64,000 nt of DNA from Symbiodinium natans (lineage: Eukaryota; Sar; Dinophyceae; Suessiales; Symbiodiniaceae), in the NCBI GenBank assembly GCA_905221605.1, contig CAJNDS010000548.1, positions 1 through 64,000 on the forward strand, written 5' to 3'. The notes below the pieces were generated by a model, which searched no databases, was not told the DNA's origin, and saw only the letters and a list, made by a program, of their open reading frames with translations. This document shows positions 41,103 through 51,407 of the stretch, piece by piece (position 1 is the stretch's first letter; each line of letters starts with the position of its first letter). A program made the position numbers and the translations under genes.

Positions 41103-41201
41103 ATGGCCAAAGCCTGGTTCCAGCCCCGAGCTTTCTTGGAACACCGGGAACACCCTGAATGTCACACGGAGGGGAGCTGTGGCTTGCACTTGACGCGAGT
41201 G
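41103..41201 (+). CDS. possible first exon, 33 codons
   Basis: ATG in strong context AAAATGGCC, reading MAKAWFQPRAFLEHREHPEC then HTEGSCGLHLTRV, to an excellent donor GTG|GTGAGA; TTTAGGG follows within 15 bp. His/Cys-rich segment. An acceptor inside (TTCCAG|CCC) keeps the frame. A short continuation at about 41378 (VAVAGEVGLPSS, stop) is phase-compatible. Confidence 0.45.
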
Positions 41202-41703
41202 GTGAGAGGGCTTAGGGTTTAGGGTTTAGGGTTTAAGGTGGGGGGAAGGTGAAGCTGTTGCCTTGTGAGCTACCTGAAACCGTACTTACCCAACAAACAG
41301 TAGGTATAACCCCATAAAAAGTTCTTGGTGACTGCAGTGCCACGTAAACCTTAAGCCCCGAATCACACACAAGGTGGCCGTGGCTGGGGAAGTAGGGCTC
41401 CCGTCCTCCTAAGCAGAGTTCGTGACTTCAATGGACAGCGAAGAAGATTGAAAGCTCTGACTCCCGAAGCCCGGGGCGCCGTAGGCGACTAGGCTGTATG
41501 GGGTGTTGGGTTCAGGACTTTGGGGGCTGGGATCCTAAACCCTCAACCCGAAACCCAAACCCGAAGATGTAAAGTCCGGGTGGCAACCTTAAGCCTAAAC
41601 CTCCCAAATCTTACCCTAAACCCTAAACCCTAAACCCTAAACCCTAAACCCTAAACCCTAAACCCTAGACCCATTGAGAGGCTGCGTCCATGCAAAGGTT
41701 CAG

Positions 41704-41731
41704 GGCCCATTTCGGACGCCAGGGCAGCACG
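41704..41731 (+). CDS. candidate micro-exon
   Basis: Acceptor GGTTCAG|G, reading AHFGRQGST to GT donor (ACG|GTTTAG). CCCTAAA upstream. Confidence 0.25.
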
Positions 41732-41889
41732 GTTTAGAATTTTGAGGTGTTTGGGTTTAGGGTTTATACGTCTTTGGTTTATTTTTCTAGGTTTAGGCTT
41801 TAGGGTTTGGGGTTGAGGGTTGAAGGTCCCTCAACCTCGAGTTTGGGGTTTTGGGTTCTAGTTGGCTCGGAGTAGCCGTTGATCTGCAG

Positions 41890-41934
41890 GAGAGCGATCA
41901 TGAGGACGACATGAAGCGCGAGAAAGAGAGGCCG
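41890..41934 (+). CDS. candidate exon, acidic/basic
   Basis: Acceptor GATCTGCAG|GAG, reading ESDHEDDMKREKERP to GT donor (CCG|GTTGTG). Highly charged. Confidence 0.4.
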
Positions 41935-42660
41935 GTTGTGAGAAACACTTTGTGCGTTTCAGCGGCTTTTCAAGGGCCCCCTCAAGAATAGGCCCCTAAA
42001 CGCCTCCTAAATACCCCTAAACCGGAAGCCCGACAGGAGTTGTTGTAGGTTTTTGTTGGCACTTCTATTGGAGCAAGCTGCCCCTTGAGTGCCCTGCGGA
42101 TTTAGGGCCAGGGCAAGGTTATGTAAGCAGAGGGGGGTTGACTCGAATGCCATACGAAAGGCAGGTCTTGTCAGGAGGCTGTAGGGTTTAGGCAAGTGTC
42201 AGGCAGATGCGTGAGACTTTCAATTTACTCTTGGGTGGACTCGGACTAGTTCATCGGTCTTGTTTTGGCCAGTGGTTGAATTGCAAGGATGCCTTCACTG
42301 CTGTTTGCAGGGTTTTTTGGGGGCGATCACGCGCTTCTGCCCTCAACGTCAATCGGCGTTTACTTTGTGGTACTTTACTGTAACTTTAGATCCTTACCTT
42401 TTTTGGGTTTATTGGGTTTCCTATTAAAGCAGCTGAAAGTTTAATTTATAGCTACCCTCCTGAGTGCAGCCAAGTTTAGTCATGTTTTGAGGCGGGAGCC
42501 CGATGGGTTGAGGCACTCCTTGGTGTTTCCGAAGCCAGCAGTCACACCTGTCAAGGACTTACCCTAAACCCTAAACCCTAAACCCTAAAGCCTAAAGCCT
42601 AAACCCTAAACCCTTATGGTTCAGGGCTCGCTGCCCCCCATCTCGCGCACCCGTTTCCAG
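41935..42660. other. mostly unique sequence
   Basis: Unique, with a possible exon after TTTCAG at 41960 (RLFKGPLKNR) and a CCCTAAA array (42561-42613). A minus-strand open frame of 62 codons (42007-42195) has ordinary composition, but I see no splice or start support. Confidence 0.45.
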
Positions 42661-42727
42661 GGAGCTGACCCAGAAAAACCTGCATTCGGTGGAGTACTCC
42701 ACGGAGGAAGACGACGAGGCCGGACGT
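42661..42727 (+). CDS. candidate exon, acidic
   Basis: Acceptor CGTTTCCAG|G, reading ELTQKNLHSVEYSTEEDDEA then GR, to GT donor (CGT|GTACAC). CCCTAAA upstream; a family C element begins 10 bp downstream. Confidence 0.5.
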
Positions 42728-42736
42728 GTACACTCT

Positions 42737-42852
42737 CCTAGGATGCCCAGCAGTACCCTTATTCCCTTTTTTTGGGGGGTTCAGGTTCCCTTATAAACCC
42801 CTTTAAGCAAAAAAGGGCACCCTTTTTAAGCCTAGGCGACTAGGCAGCCTAG
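42737..42852. mobile_element. dispersed repeat, family C copy 2
   Basis: Full-length match to 37655-37772: 'cctaggatgcccagcagtac', 'ttataaacccctttaagca' and 'ctaggcagcctag'. Inverted CCTAGG-like ends. Confidence 0.8.
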
Positions 42853-42941
42853 TCTCCCTGTGGGCAAATTCGGGTCGCGTATCATGTGCCACTCACAGGG
42901 CCAGTTTTGGCTGGCTCTTAAAGCAGTACAGGACATCAATC

Positions 42942-43044
42942 GGCATGTTCCCCCTTATAGCAACAGTCCTTACTAGGGATTGCAAGCAATAGGGGGTACT
43001 CTAATCCCTGTGAAGGACTGCTAATCTAAGGGGAACATCCCAAC
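42942..43044. mobile_element. family A copy 3
   Basis: 'gcatgttcccccttatagca', 'acagtccttactagggatt' and the mirror half 'aatccctgtgaaggactgc ... gggaacatcccaac'. The spacer between arms is longer than in copy 1. Confidence 0.75.
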
Positions 43045-43164
43045 ATTTAGGCAGTAACCTCGGGCCCTAGTAGTCTGCACGGACAAGAGTCAACCCCCGG
43101 GGCAAGCCGCGCCATAAAAAGTTGTTGGCCCCCAGCATGTGGGAGAACTAAGCAGCTGTAGAAA

Positions 43165-43294
43165 CCTGGGACCCCTTTTTACCTACAGCTTTATGGGTTC
43201 TACATACCAATTAAGGGTTACCTACAGTTTTATGGCTTCTACCTACTAATTAAGGGGTAGTTCCTACTAACGCATAGGTAAAGAGAGTCCCAGG
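43165..43294. mobile_element. MITE-like element, family F
   Basis: Ends CCTGGGACCCCTTTTTACCT and TAGGTAAAGAGAGTCCCAGG, near reverse complements. Inside, a direct repeat 'acctacagctttatgggttcta' / 'acctacagttttatggcttcta'. 130 bp. Only copy seen here. Confidence 0.65.
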
Positions 43295-43679
43295 AAGTCA
43301 CCGCGTCCAGCGCTTCCAACGCTCCAGGTTTGGCAGGCCCAAACCTGTCCACATGCCGAATCCAGCGCGACCGCAGGGCTAGAACAGCTTTTCACGCAAC
43401 CGAGTCAGGCATCGAGTAGCCAGGGGACAATGTCCCAAGGCAAAAATGGAATGGGTTCGGTAGAGCATGACCGGCTGTGCGGGGGCGGGGGCGGAGGGGG
43501 GAAGGGACAGGGCCTAACCTTCGTTTTCTCCAGGCCACAGATTATGGGGGCATCCAATTCGGGGGAGTCACATGATTTTCAGGTTTTTGCCCGCTCCTGC
43601 ATATTTGATGGAGGCCCCTTTCCTTGGGACTGAAACCCAAACATATTCTGTTTGGAATATGCTGTTGCTTCCGCTGCTA

Positions 43680-44126
<447 letters not shown>

Positions 44127-44194
44127 GGCGTCACGTTCTTAATTGATCGCAGGGGTTTTGTGGCGTGCAATTTTCGTGTTAAGAGACGAAAACC

Positions 44195-44407
44195 TCGGTA
44201 TTTACAGTGTTTCCTGGCTTTGTCCGTTTACGGACACGAAAAATGGACGTGTAAAAAGTCCCGCAAACTACTTTCAACTACTTTAGGCGCAGGAGGAAAA
44301 CATCGGTATTTACAGTGTTTTCGGGCTTCAAAAACGGTCAATTACAGGGCCTACTTTGCGCAGACGTGTTCTCAGAACAGAGGAAAAGACCGGTATTTAC
44401 AGCGTTT
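44195..44407 (+). repeat. three spaced copies of CGGTATTTACAGTGTTT
   Basis: CGGTATTTACAG(T/C)GTTT at about 44195, 44304 and 44391, each preceded by GAAAA(C/G)-type sequence and followed by C/T-rich sequence. Spacing about 109 and 87 bp. Confidence 0.8.
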
Positions 44408-44429
44408 CGCGGGTTTTCTAAGATGTGGC

Positions 44430-45090
44430 CAAACTTGTCCTTAAACCCGAACGCCTCCAGCAAGCCGAACAGTCGTGCACCCTGAAATCCGAAACCCCGA
44501 AACCTGAAGCAAGCCCAAGAGTCGTGCACCCTTAAAATCTCAACCCCACAGCGTCAAGCACGTCCCCAGAAAAAACACAAAACATCTGGAGCCTGAAACC
44601 CCAAACCCCATGTGTACCCTGAATGACAAAGCAGTCCCACAGTGCACCCCCTTAAACCTTAAATCCCATAGAAAAAGCCCAAAAGTCCTTTCACCTTACA
44701 GCCTCAACCCCAAACCCTTCCCTTAAACCCTCAACCCCAAATCCCAAAAAAGCCCAGAAGATCCCTAAACCCTCCACTGTGAATCCCAAAAAGCCGAAAA
44801 GATCCCGAAACCCTCCACTGTGAGCCCAAAAGGTCTTACCCTTAAACCCTAAACCCCAAATCCCAAAAAACCTCAAAAGGTCTCTACCCTCAAGCCCCAA
44901 ACCCTAAACCCTCCACTGTAAGCCCAAAATGTCTTGCCCTGAAACCCTAAACCCCAGATGCCAAAAAAAACCAAAAGATCTGTAGGCTGAAACCTCAAAC
45001 CCCATATTTCCACTGGAAGCCCAAAAGGTTCCCAAAAAAGCCCAAAAGATCTGTACCTGCAAACCCTAAACCCTCCACTGTGAGCCCAAA
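44430..45090. repeat. degenerate CCCxAAA-rich satellite
   Basis: Repeated phrases 'aaaccccaaatcccaaaa', 'agcccaaaagatct' and 'aaccctccactgtgagccc', period roughly 70-100 bp. Translations give monotonous GFGVEGLG-type strings. Confidence 0.8.
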
Positions 45091-45140
45091 AGATCTTGCC
45101 CCTAAACCAACCAAAAAAACAGAGGAAAACAGTAGACAGC

Positions 45141-45290
45141 GTGGTCAAGCGTGCACAAAGCCCAGCACGACCCCCATGTGTGCACAAAGCACAGCACGTA
45201 ATTACCCCCCCAACCCCTCAGCATGGTCATGTGTGCACAAAGCACAGCACGTAATTACCCCCCCCCCCACCCCCCCCCACCCCCCCCAAC
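45141..45290 (+). repeat. tandem GTGCACAAAGCACAGCACG units
   Basis: Three copies at about 45149, 45180 and 45232, the last two followed by TAATTACCCCCCC and poly-C. Confidence 0.85.
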
Positions 45291-45378
45291 CCGTCAAACG
45301 CAAAAAAACCAGAGAAAACGATAGAAAAAGTCAAAAAACAGCAGAAAACACCATGATCAGTTAAGAGCGTGTCACCTC

Positions 45379-45379
<1 letters not shown>

Positions 45380-45455
<76 letters not shown>

Positions 45456-45456
45456 G
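45380..45456 (+). repeat. CTA trinucleotide tract
   Basis: About 25 CTA/TAC units, same orientation as the end of the 43680-44126 tract. Confidence 0.95.
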
Positions 45457-45564
45457 TACTGCTACTAGTGCTTGCAAGTACGACTACCTCCACGACCACG
45501 ACGAGATAACCACTACCACTACAACTACCCACTGCCACTACCACGACTCAACGCCTTGGCACAG

Positions 45565-45790
45565 GAGAGCTCGACTGTCTTCTGATGCAGCATGCTCCTA
45601 ACCTTTCCAAGAAAGGTGACGTAGGGAGCTTTCAGAATTGGCTTGCCATGTTTCTTGGCAGACCCTGGGTATTCTCTGCGCCTGGAAGGATTCAGTTTCC
45701 CACACGACGCCCAACAGCAACTTTGCCAGGAGCACAAGAATACCCACTAGGGCTCACTAGGGACCCACGGCACTCAAGTTCCGCAGCTTT
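45565..45790 (+). CDS. candidate exon (up to 75 codons)
   Basis: Acceptor GGCACAG|GA, reading ELDCLLMQHAPNLSKK, where a GT donor (AAAG|GTGACG, exon end 45615) is available. The frame stays open: GDVGSFQNWLAMFLGRPWVF, SAPGRIQFPTRRPTATLPGA, QEYPLGLTRDPRHSSSAAF, to the TTTAGGG array at about 45790. Either exon end is possible. Confidence 0.4.
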
Positions 45791-46003
45791 TAGGGTTGAG
45801 GGTTTTAGGGTTGATTCATTGGTGGTTTTCGGGTTTAGGGTTTTAGGGTTCTAGGGATTGAGGGTTTGTGGGTTTTAGGGTTAGCGGATTCAGAGGTGTT
45901 TGCTCATTGGTGAGGGGATGTTTTTTGGGGCCCTCAGGGCATTTCAGACTTAGCTGCTCCTCTCATCTGACCAGAAGGTGGCTGATGGGATCTCCCTTGC
46001 CAG

Positions 46004-46046
46004 CCCCATTGTTCCCAACATGAGCCTCAGATTCCGGCCCTTCAGG
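46004..46046 (+). CDS. candidate exon
   Basis: Acceptor CCTTGCCAG|C, reading PIVPNMSLRFRPFR to GT donor (AGG|GTGCGG). TTTAGGG downstream. Confidence 0.35.
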
Positions 46047-46188
46047 GTGCGGTTGCTTGGGGTTGAGGGTCTAGGGTCTAGGGTTTAGGGTTTAGGGTTT
46101 AGGGTTTAGGATTTAGGGCTCAGGGTTCAGGGGGGCACGTTTAGGATCTAGGGGGCATTCCCCGTCAGCCACCCAGTGCGGATTCAAG

Positions 46189-46224
46189 CTTCCGGAGAGC
46201 CCACTGCCTCTGCTTCTGCGCCAG
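46189..46224 (+). CDS. candidate micro-exon
   Basis: Acceptor ATTCAAG|CTT, reading LPESPLPLLLRQ to GC donor (CAG|GCGGAA). TTTAGGG before, CCCTAAA after. Confidence 0.3.
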
Positions 46225-46373
46225 GCGGAAGAAAATCCTAAACCTGAATCCGAAAAAAAACCTTAAATCTCAAACCCTAAACCCTAAACCCTAAACCCTA
46301 AAGCTCGAAAACCCCAAATTTGAGACTCCTAGGCCCGAAATACGGGGGACTGGGCTCACGGGAGCCTCTTCAG

Positions 46374-46424
46374 CCACACTGTACGGTTGACGATGGGCCA
46401 TCGTCACAGTTTACACAATGCTGG
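46374..46424 (+). CDS. candidate exon
   Basis: Acceptor CTCTTCAG|C, reading HTVRLTMGHRHSLHNA to GA donor (GG|GATTGG). CCCTAAA upstream, TTTAGGG 8 bp downstream. His-rich. Confidence 0.4.
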
Positions 46425-47107
46425 GATTGGGTTTAGGGTTTAGGGTTTAGGGTTTAGGGTTTCGGGTTTCGGGTTTAGGGTTTAGGGTTTAGGGTTTAGG
46501 GTTTGGGGGTTTAGGTTCCCCTTGTAAACCCCTTTAAGCAAAAAAGGGCACCCTTTTTAAGCCTTGGTTACTGGGCAGCCTAGAATGTGAACCTGGACAA
46601 GCCCCATAAAGTTCGACATGTTGTAAGCAAATGCATCTTCACGAGAGGTTCTAAACTTTTTTCAGAATACTTCTGTTTTGATGTGTACTTTCAGCGTTTA
46701 CCGCCAGCTGTTTATATATATATATATGTTCATATGTACATATTGGTGTTTTTTTTTTTAAATTCCTATGTTTATCAGTAATTGTACTTACTTGTGTGGC
46801 TTCAATTCATGCATTTCCGCCCTTCGCAGTTTATGTATTCACACAGTTCTGCATTACCATATGTATGTGCTTAGTTGCTTATGAGGCAATGCTTGTTGTT
46901 GACCTTCATGTTGTGTAAACCCTAAACCCTAAACAAACCCTAAACCCTAAAACCCTAAACCCTGAACCCTGAACCCTGAACACCCTAAACCCTAAACAGT
47001 CAAAAGCGGCTTTCCAATTCCTACATCCTCAACCCTAAACCCTGAACCCTAAGCCCTCCCATAATCCCTAAATCCTAAATTCACGAGCCGCCAAACCCCG
47101 GAGTCAG
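46425..47107. other. gap: heptamers, partial family C element, AT-rich spacer
   Basis: TTTAGGG (46430-46505), partial family C (46505-46583), AT-rich unique sequence with a TATATA tract (46713-46727) and poly-T, then CCCTAAA variants (46914-47080). No supported exon. Confidence 0.6.
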
Positions 47108-47188
47108 ACTGTACAACGAGATGCCATGCCGGCCAACGTTTTGTCGGCAACATCAGCCAGGACGGCGGGGACGGCGGATGCCGGACGC
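47108..47188 (+). CDS. candidate exon, Gly/Cys-rich
   Basis: Acceptor GGAGTCAG|AC, reading CTTRCHAGQRFVGNISQDGG then DGGCRT, to strong GC donor (C|GCAAGG). CCCTAAA before, GGGTTTAG variants after. Confidence 0.45.
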
Positions 47189-47465
47189 GCAAGGGTGTAG
47201 AGGTTTAGGGTTGAGGGTTGAGTGTTGAGGGTGTAGGGGTTCGGGGGTTTTAATGGTTGATGTTTTAGGGGTTCAGGGGTTTTGTGGTTGAGGGTTTAGG
47301 GGTTCAGGGGTTTTATGGTCGAGGGTTTAGGGGTTCAGGGGTTTAGGGTTGAGGGGTTGAGGAGTTTAGGGGGTTCAGGGGTTTAGGCGTTACGGGGGTT
47401 GTGTGGGCGGTCACGACGGGCGGGGAGCAACCCAAGCCTAGGGTCGTTGATGTGGGTGGTTCGTG

Positions 47466-47567
47466 GGTTTTCCTAACCCTAAACCCTACACCCTAACCCT
47501 AAACCCTAAACCCTAAACCCTAAACCCTAAACCCTAAACCCTAAACCCTAAACCCTAAACCCTAAAC
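47466..47567 (-). repeat. CCCTAAA array
   Basis: About fourteen units, nearly perfect, ahead of a short unique block and the G-rich region. Confidence 0.95.
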
Positions 47568-47687
47568 AATTGTATGAGCCTCATCTTTTTAAATCCTAGG
47601 GGATGCGCACCCTATATTCGGAAGATCCCATGTGGGAGACCCGAGACTTTTTGCTTATTTGATTTATTAGTTTTTTTATTTTTTTTT

Positions 47688-48603
47688 GGGGGGGGGAGGG
47701 GGGGGGGAGGGGGGGGGGGGCGGGGAGGGGGGGGGGGGGAGGGGGGGGGGCAGGGGGGGGGAGGGGGAGGGGGGGGGGGGGGGGGGGGAGAGGGGGGGGG
47801 GGAGGGGGGAGGGGGGGGAGGGGGGAGGGGGGGAGGGGGGGAGGGGAGGGGGGGGGGGGGAGCCTTAGACCCCCGAACCCTTTGAAGGCTCTGGCCCCCG
47901 TAAACCCTAACCTCAATCCTAAACCCTGTAAGCCTTGCACCTTGCAAGACTTTTAAAGGGAGGGCGGTGTGAGTGGGAGGGGGGGGGGCGTCGCAGGAGG
48001 GGTTTGGGGGGGTGAGGGGGTGGGGGGGTGCGGGGTGTAGGGGGGGGGTGGGGCGGGCGGGCGTGTGCTGGAGCCTTTAAATCATTGCCTCATCGGCGAG
48101 GGAGGGTCCCTGAACCCTAACCCTAAACCCTATAAGCCTTCCACTCTGCAACCCTGAAAACCCGCAACCCTCTTCGTGCCCTCCCTGTTGCTGGGAGGGG
48201 GGGGGAGGAGGGGGGGGGGCAGGGAGGGGGAGGGGGGGGGCGGGGGGGGGAGGGGGGGGGGGGGGGGGGGGAGGGGGGGGAGGGGGGGGGGGGGAGGGGA
48301 GGGGGGGGGAGGGGGGGGGAGGGGGGGGGAGGGGGGGGGAGGGGGGGGGGAGGGGGCCGCCCTAAACCTTAAACCCTTTAGGCCTTGGAGCCTTAGACCC
48401 CTGAACCCTTTGAAGGCTCCAGCCCCCGTAAACCCTAAACCCCAAATCCTAACCCCTCAATCCTAAACCCTGTAAGCCTTACACCTTGCAAGACTTTTAA
48501 ACCCTAAACCTGAAACCCTGAACCCTAACCCTAAACCCTATAAGCCTTCCACCCTACAAGCCTGAAAACCCCCGAACCCTCTTCGTGCCCTCCCTGTTGC
48601 TGG
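47688..48603 (+). repeat. tandemly duplicated G-rich array plus C-rich tail
   Basis: Two units, about 47688-48194 and 48195-48603, each a run of G4-12 blocks separated by single A, followed by the same tail ('gagccttagaccc', 'gaaccctttgaaggctc', 'caagacttttaaa', 'ctcttcgtgccctccctgtt'). The G runs could form G-quadruplexes on the + strand. Open frames here are poly-Gly or poly-Pro artefacts. Confidence 0.9.
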
Positions 48604-49000
48604 TACTACATCCCAGACCCCAAACCCTAAACCCCAAACCTAAAACCCCAAACCCTGAAGCCCTAATCCCCCAACTCCAAAAACTAAACCCTAAACCCTA
48701 AACCCCAAACCCTAAACCCTGAACCCGAAACCTGACTTGCCATGAAGTGGTTGAGGGTGACCCGTGCTCGGAGTCTTGGAGTTTAGGGCTTAGGGTGCTT
48801 TAGGGGTCTAGGGTTTAGAGTTTACGGTTAGGGTTCAGGGTTTCGGGTTTAGGGTTTTTGGGACTGGGGTTTAGAGTTTATTGTGGTTTCGGGTTTAGGG
48901 TTTTGTAGCCCTTTTTTTAGTGCAGGGTCTGTGGGTTTTTGGGGTATTTCGGGTTCAGGGTATGGGGGTTTTGGGTCGCCAGTCTTAGTTTCATTCACAG

Positions 49001-49076
49001 ATCCGCTGCCCGGCTGTCCCAGTTCTCTGACCGATAGACAGGGACTTGACGCGCAGCTGGCATCACACAAATTTCG
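49001..49076 (+). CDS. candidate exon
   Basis: Acceptor TTCATTCACAG|AT, 24 codons PLPGCPSSLTDRQGLDAQLA then SHKF, to GT donor (CG|GTTTTA). TTTAGGG-type repeats on both sides. Confidence 0.45.
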
Positions 49077-49112
49077 GTTTTAGGGTTTAGGGTTTGGCGC
49101 AGCAACCAGCAG

Positions 49113-49144
49113 ATTCCCAACAAAACGCCGGAAAATCCTACAAG
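49113..49144 (+). CDS. candidate short exon
   Basis: Acceptor AACCAGCAG|AT, reading SQQNAGKSYK to a perfect-looking GC donor AAG|GCAAGA. Phase 0 out, fits 49187. Confidence 0.35.
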
Positions 49145-49186
49145 GCAAGAACCGAGACCCTCCACCCTGGATCTTATGCTGAATAG

Positions 49187-49216
49187 AGCGACTTGTTCAA
49201 ATGGGAGTTTACAAAA
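49187..49216 (+). CDS. candidate short exon
   Basis: Acceptor GCTGAATAG|AGC, reading SDLFKWEFTK to donor AAA|GTAAGG. The gap to the previous exon is only 42 bp, very short for an intron, so one of the two may be wrong. Confidence 0.3.
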
Positions 49217-49564
49217 GTAAGGGACCCCCACATATAGAGCAGGACCCCTTACAATATAGACCCCAATAGGGCACCCCCATTTTCAAACCCGCAAATTAGA
49301 GTTTAGGGTTTTGGGGTTTTCGGATAGGCTATGTGGCGTTGGTCGTTGGGGTTGTAAGGGGATGTGGTGGTGTTTCAGGCTCCTTGCAATTAAGTCTACG
49401 AAGCTGGGGCATGCCCCTAAGCCTCCTAAACCTCCTCAGTCCTAAAAGAGTCTAGAGGGTTTAGGGTTTAGGATTTAGGGTTTAGGGTTTAGGGTTTATA
49501 AGGGATGAGGGTTTGGGGTCTTAGTCCGACACCGTGGCACCAAGTAGCTTAGGCAGTGCCACAG
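49217..49564. repeat. unique sequence and heptamers
   Basis: Unique sequence with TTTAGGG at 49455-49520. No supported exon. Confidence 0.5.
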
Positions 49565-49600
49565 GACCGCATCCCTTCAACCAGCGCAATTGCCTTGTCC
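49565..49600 (+). CDS. candidate short exon
   Basis: Acceptor TGCCACAG|GAC, reading DRIPSTSAIALS to GC donor (TCC|GCATGC). TTTAGGG before, CCCTAAA after. Confidence 0.35.
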
Positions 49601-49857
49601 GCATGCCCAGAAACAGTCTTCACGTCCCCTAAACCCTAAACCCTAAACCCTAAACCCTAAACCCCAAACCCTAAACCCTAATCTGGATTCTAGTTTAGGC
49701 TTCAGGGTTGCGGGCTCACAATTGAGAGCTCTTCTTGGTATCAAAAATTACCTCAGGGGTGCCTGTGCAAGTCAGCACCACCATCTCATTTCCACCAGCC
49801 CGTTTACCTCTTGACAAGCCAGACAGCATGAAGGGTTAGAGGCATTCGCTTTTGCAG

Positions 49858-49943
49858 ACACCAGTGGCGTGACAAATTCCCTTTGTAAAGCTGCAAGCAG
49901 CTTCGAAAAGAGGTATCGCTGCTCGCTGTTCTTGAAGCCCGGC
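49858..49943 (+). CDS. candidate exon with competing antisense frame
   Basis: Acceptor GCTTTTGCAG|AC, 28 codons TSGVTNSLCKAASSFEKRYR then CSLFLKPG, to strong GC donor (GGC|GCAAGA). The minus strand is open over 49772-49993 (73 codons, GADSGGRLFLLAPGFKNSEQ...), equally protein-like. Splice signals favour +. Confidence 0.4.
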
Positions 49944-50112
49944 GCAAGAAGAAACAAACGTCCGCCAGAGTCGGCTCCGGTCGTACTCCGCAACCCTGAA
50001 CGGGTTTAGGGTTTAGGGTTTAGGGTTTAGGGTTTAGGGTCAAGGGTTTAGGGCTTGCCCGAAACCCTGAACGCAGAAGCACGAGACTTGCTCTTGGAAT
50101 CCGATTTCGCAG

Positions 50113-50158
50113 TCAATGTTACCTCAGCCCGACTCAGACACTCCTGGAGCTCCGTCGG
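50113..50158 (+). CDS. candidate exon
   Basis: Acceptor GATTTCGCAG|TC, reading NVTSARLRHSWSSV to GT donor (GG|GTGTAT). Confidence 0.35.
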
Positions 50159-50340
50159 GTGTATAGAACTCGAAACCCTAAACTCGAAAAACCCTACACC
50201 CTGAACCCTAAACCACACTCAAAGCCTCTAACTAAGGTTTAAAGCACGGCTCAGTATATTGTATCTACCCATGAAAAACCCGAAACCCTAAACCCTAAAC
50301 CCTTTAGGGATTAAGCTTTCAAGAATCCCGCGTCGATCAG

Positions 50341-50391
50341 GGGCTGGCGACAGCTTCGCGCCTTTTGCGCGAGGCAGAGGAAGCCCTGCAG
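50341..50391 (+). CDS. candidate exon, helix-like
   Basis: Acceptor GTCGATCAG|GGG, reading GLATASRLLREAEEALQ to GC donor (CAG|GCAGAG). CCCTAAA upstream, TTTAGGG variants downstream. Looks like a coiled-coil segment. Confidence 0.5.
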
Positions 50392-51226
50392 GCAGAGTCT
50401 TCGGGGTCTTAAGGATTTCAGGGTTAGGGTTTGGGGTTTAGGGTTTAGGGTTTAGGGTTTAGGGTTTAGGGTTCAGGGTTTAGGGTTTAGGGTTTAGGGT
50501 ATAGGGGGTTAGGGTTTAGGGTTTAGGGTTTAGGGGTTTAGGCAGGGATAAGCCACCAAGCTGACCCTCGCAAGCCTACAGACCCTTTTTTGATTCTTAT
50601 GGAGGCCGATCCAAACTCGGCTTGATTTGCGCATGTCATGAGGTACCCGTGAACTACATCCCCCTTGGGAACTTTTTTTGTTTATATAAAACCCAAGAGG
50701 GTAACATATGATTTTTGTGAAAGTTCTAAGGGGAGTATAGTGAAGCCTGAATCCGGACGCGCCTAACCACAGGGAGCGGTTTCCCAAAAATGAAGCCGGA
50801 GCCAGGTTTGTGGGTTTTTTGGCGGGTTCCTTTTCCGAGGATTCGAGTACTTTGGGGGTGTATTAGGCTCAGCCCGATTTTGGCGAAAGCGCCACATGGT
50901 CGTCTCTTAAAGTTGTCGTCCATGTTCGGGGCATACCAGTCGGCCCCTGAGGGCATTCGAGTCACCTTCAACACTGCATGCAGAAGGCTTGGACCTTAAG
51001 ATCTGGCTAACGATGAGGGCTACGATGAGGGCTTCAATGATGGCTTTCGCCCGAAGTGATTTGGCATAACGACAGATTTAAAAGGATAAACCCTAACCCC
51101 TAAACCCTAAACCCTAAACCCTAAACCCTACTGTAAACCCTAAACCCTAAACCAATTACTCTTGTTCAAGTCTGCAGGCTGGCAGGCAGCCATAGAGTCC
51201 GCAAAACAGAACTGAGCCCGTCCACC
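50392..51226. other. gap with heptamers, family E element and ambiguous ORF pair
   Basis: TTTAGGG (50425-50535), family E (50656-50741), then 50742-50999 open on both strands: + ends ...AYQSAPEGIRVTFNTACRRL GP stop; minus (50726-50974) reads MLKVTRMPSGADWYAPNMDD.... CCCTAAA (51088-51150) follows. I cannot decide between strands. Confidence 0.45.
50656..50741. mobile_element. MITE-like element, family E copy 2
   Basis: 'catcccccttgggaac', 'tttatataaaacccaagagg' and 'ttctaaggggagtatag', collinear with 32979-33078. Confidence 0.7.
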
Positions 51227-51290
51227 ATGGCAGGGCCTCAAAGTGATTCGAGCGAGATGAACTCGGGATGCACTGAATCCGAACTGCCAG
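51227..51290 (+). CDS. possible first exon, 21 codons
   Basis: ATG in near-ideal context CCACCATGGCA, reading MAGPQSDSSEMNSGCTESEL then P, to GC donor (G|GCTTAG). Acidic, Ser-rich N-terminus. TTTAGGG follows and the next exon is phase-compatible. Confidence 0.5.
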
Positions 51291-51407
51291 GCTTAGGGTG
51301 GTTTCTTAGGCTTAGGGTTTAGGGTTTAGGGTTTAGGGTTTAGGGTTTAGGGTTTAAGGTTCAGGGTTTAGGGTTTAGGGTTTAGGGGTTTCTTGCCCAT
51401 CGCCCAG

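Larger units (their letters stand above)
44127..45379. mobile_element. 1.25-kb element with terminal inverted repeats splitting a CTA tract
   Basis: Left end GTCACGTTCTTAATTGATC (44130-44148) and right end, reversed, GACACGCTCTTAACTGATC (45355-45373) match at 16 of 19 positions. CTA repeats in the same orientation flank both ends (to 44126, and from 45379), as if one tract had been interrupted. No coding frame recognised inside. Confidence 0.55.

Noticed and set aside
42908-42925. Dinoflagellate spliced-leader relic (TTTTGGCT similarity)
   Set aside because: Only eight bases match (GTTTTGGCT), followed by GGCTC in place of CAAG; too short to count.
47596-48466. Poly-Gly and poly-Pro ORFs
   Set aside because: They follow the G-run arrays only and have no independent support.
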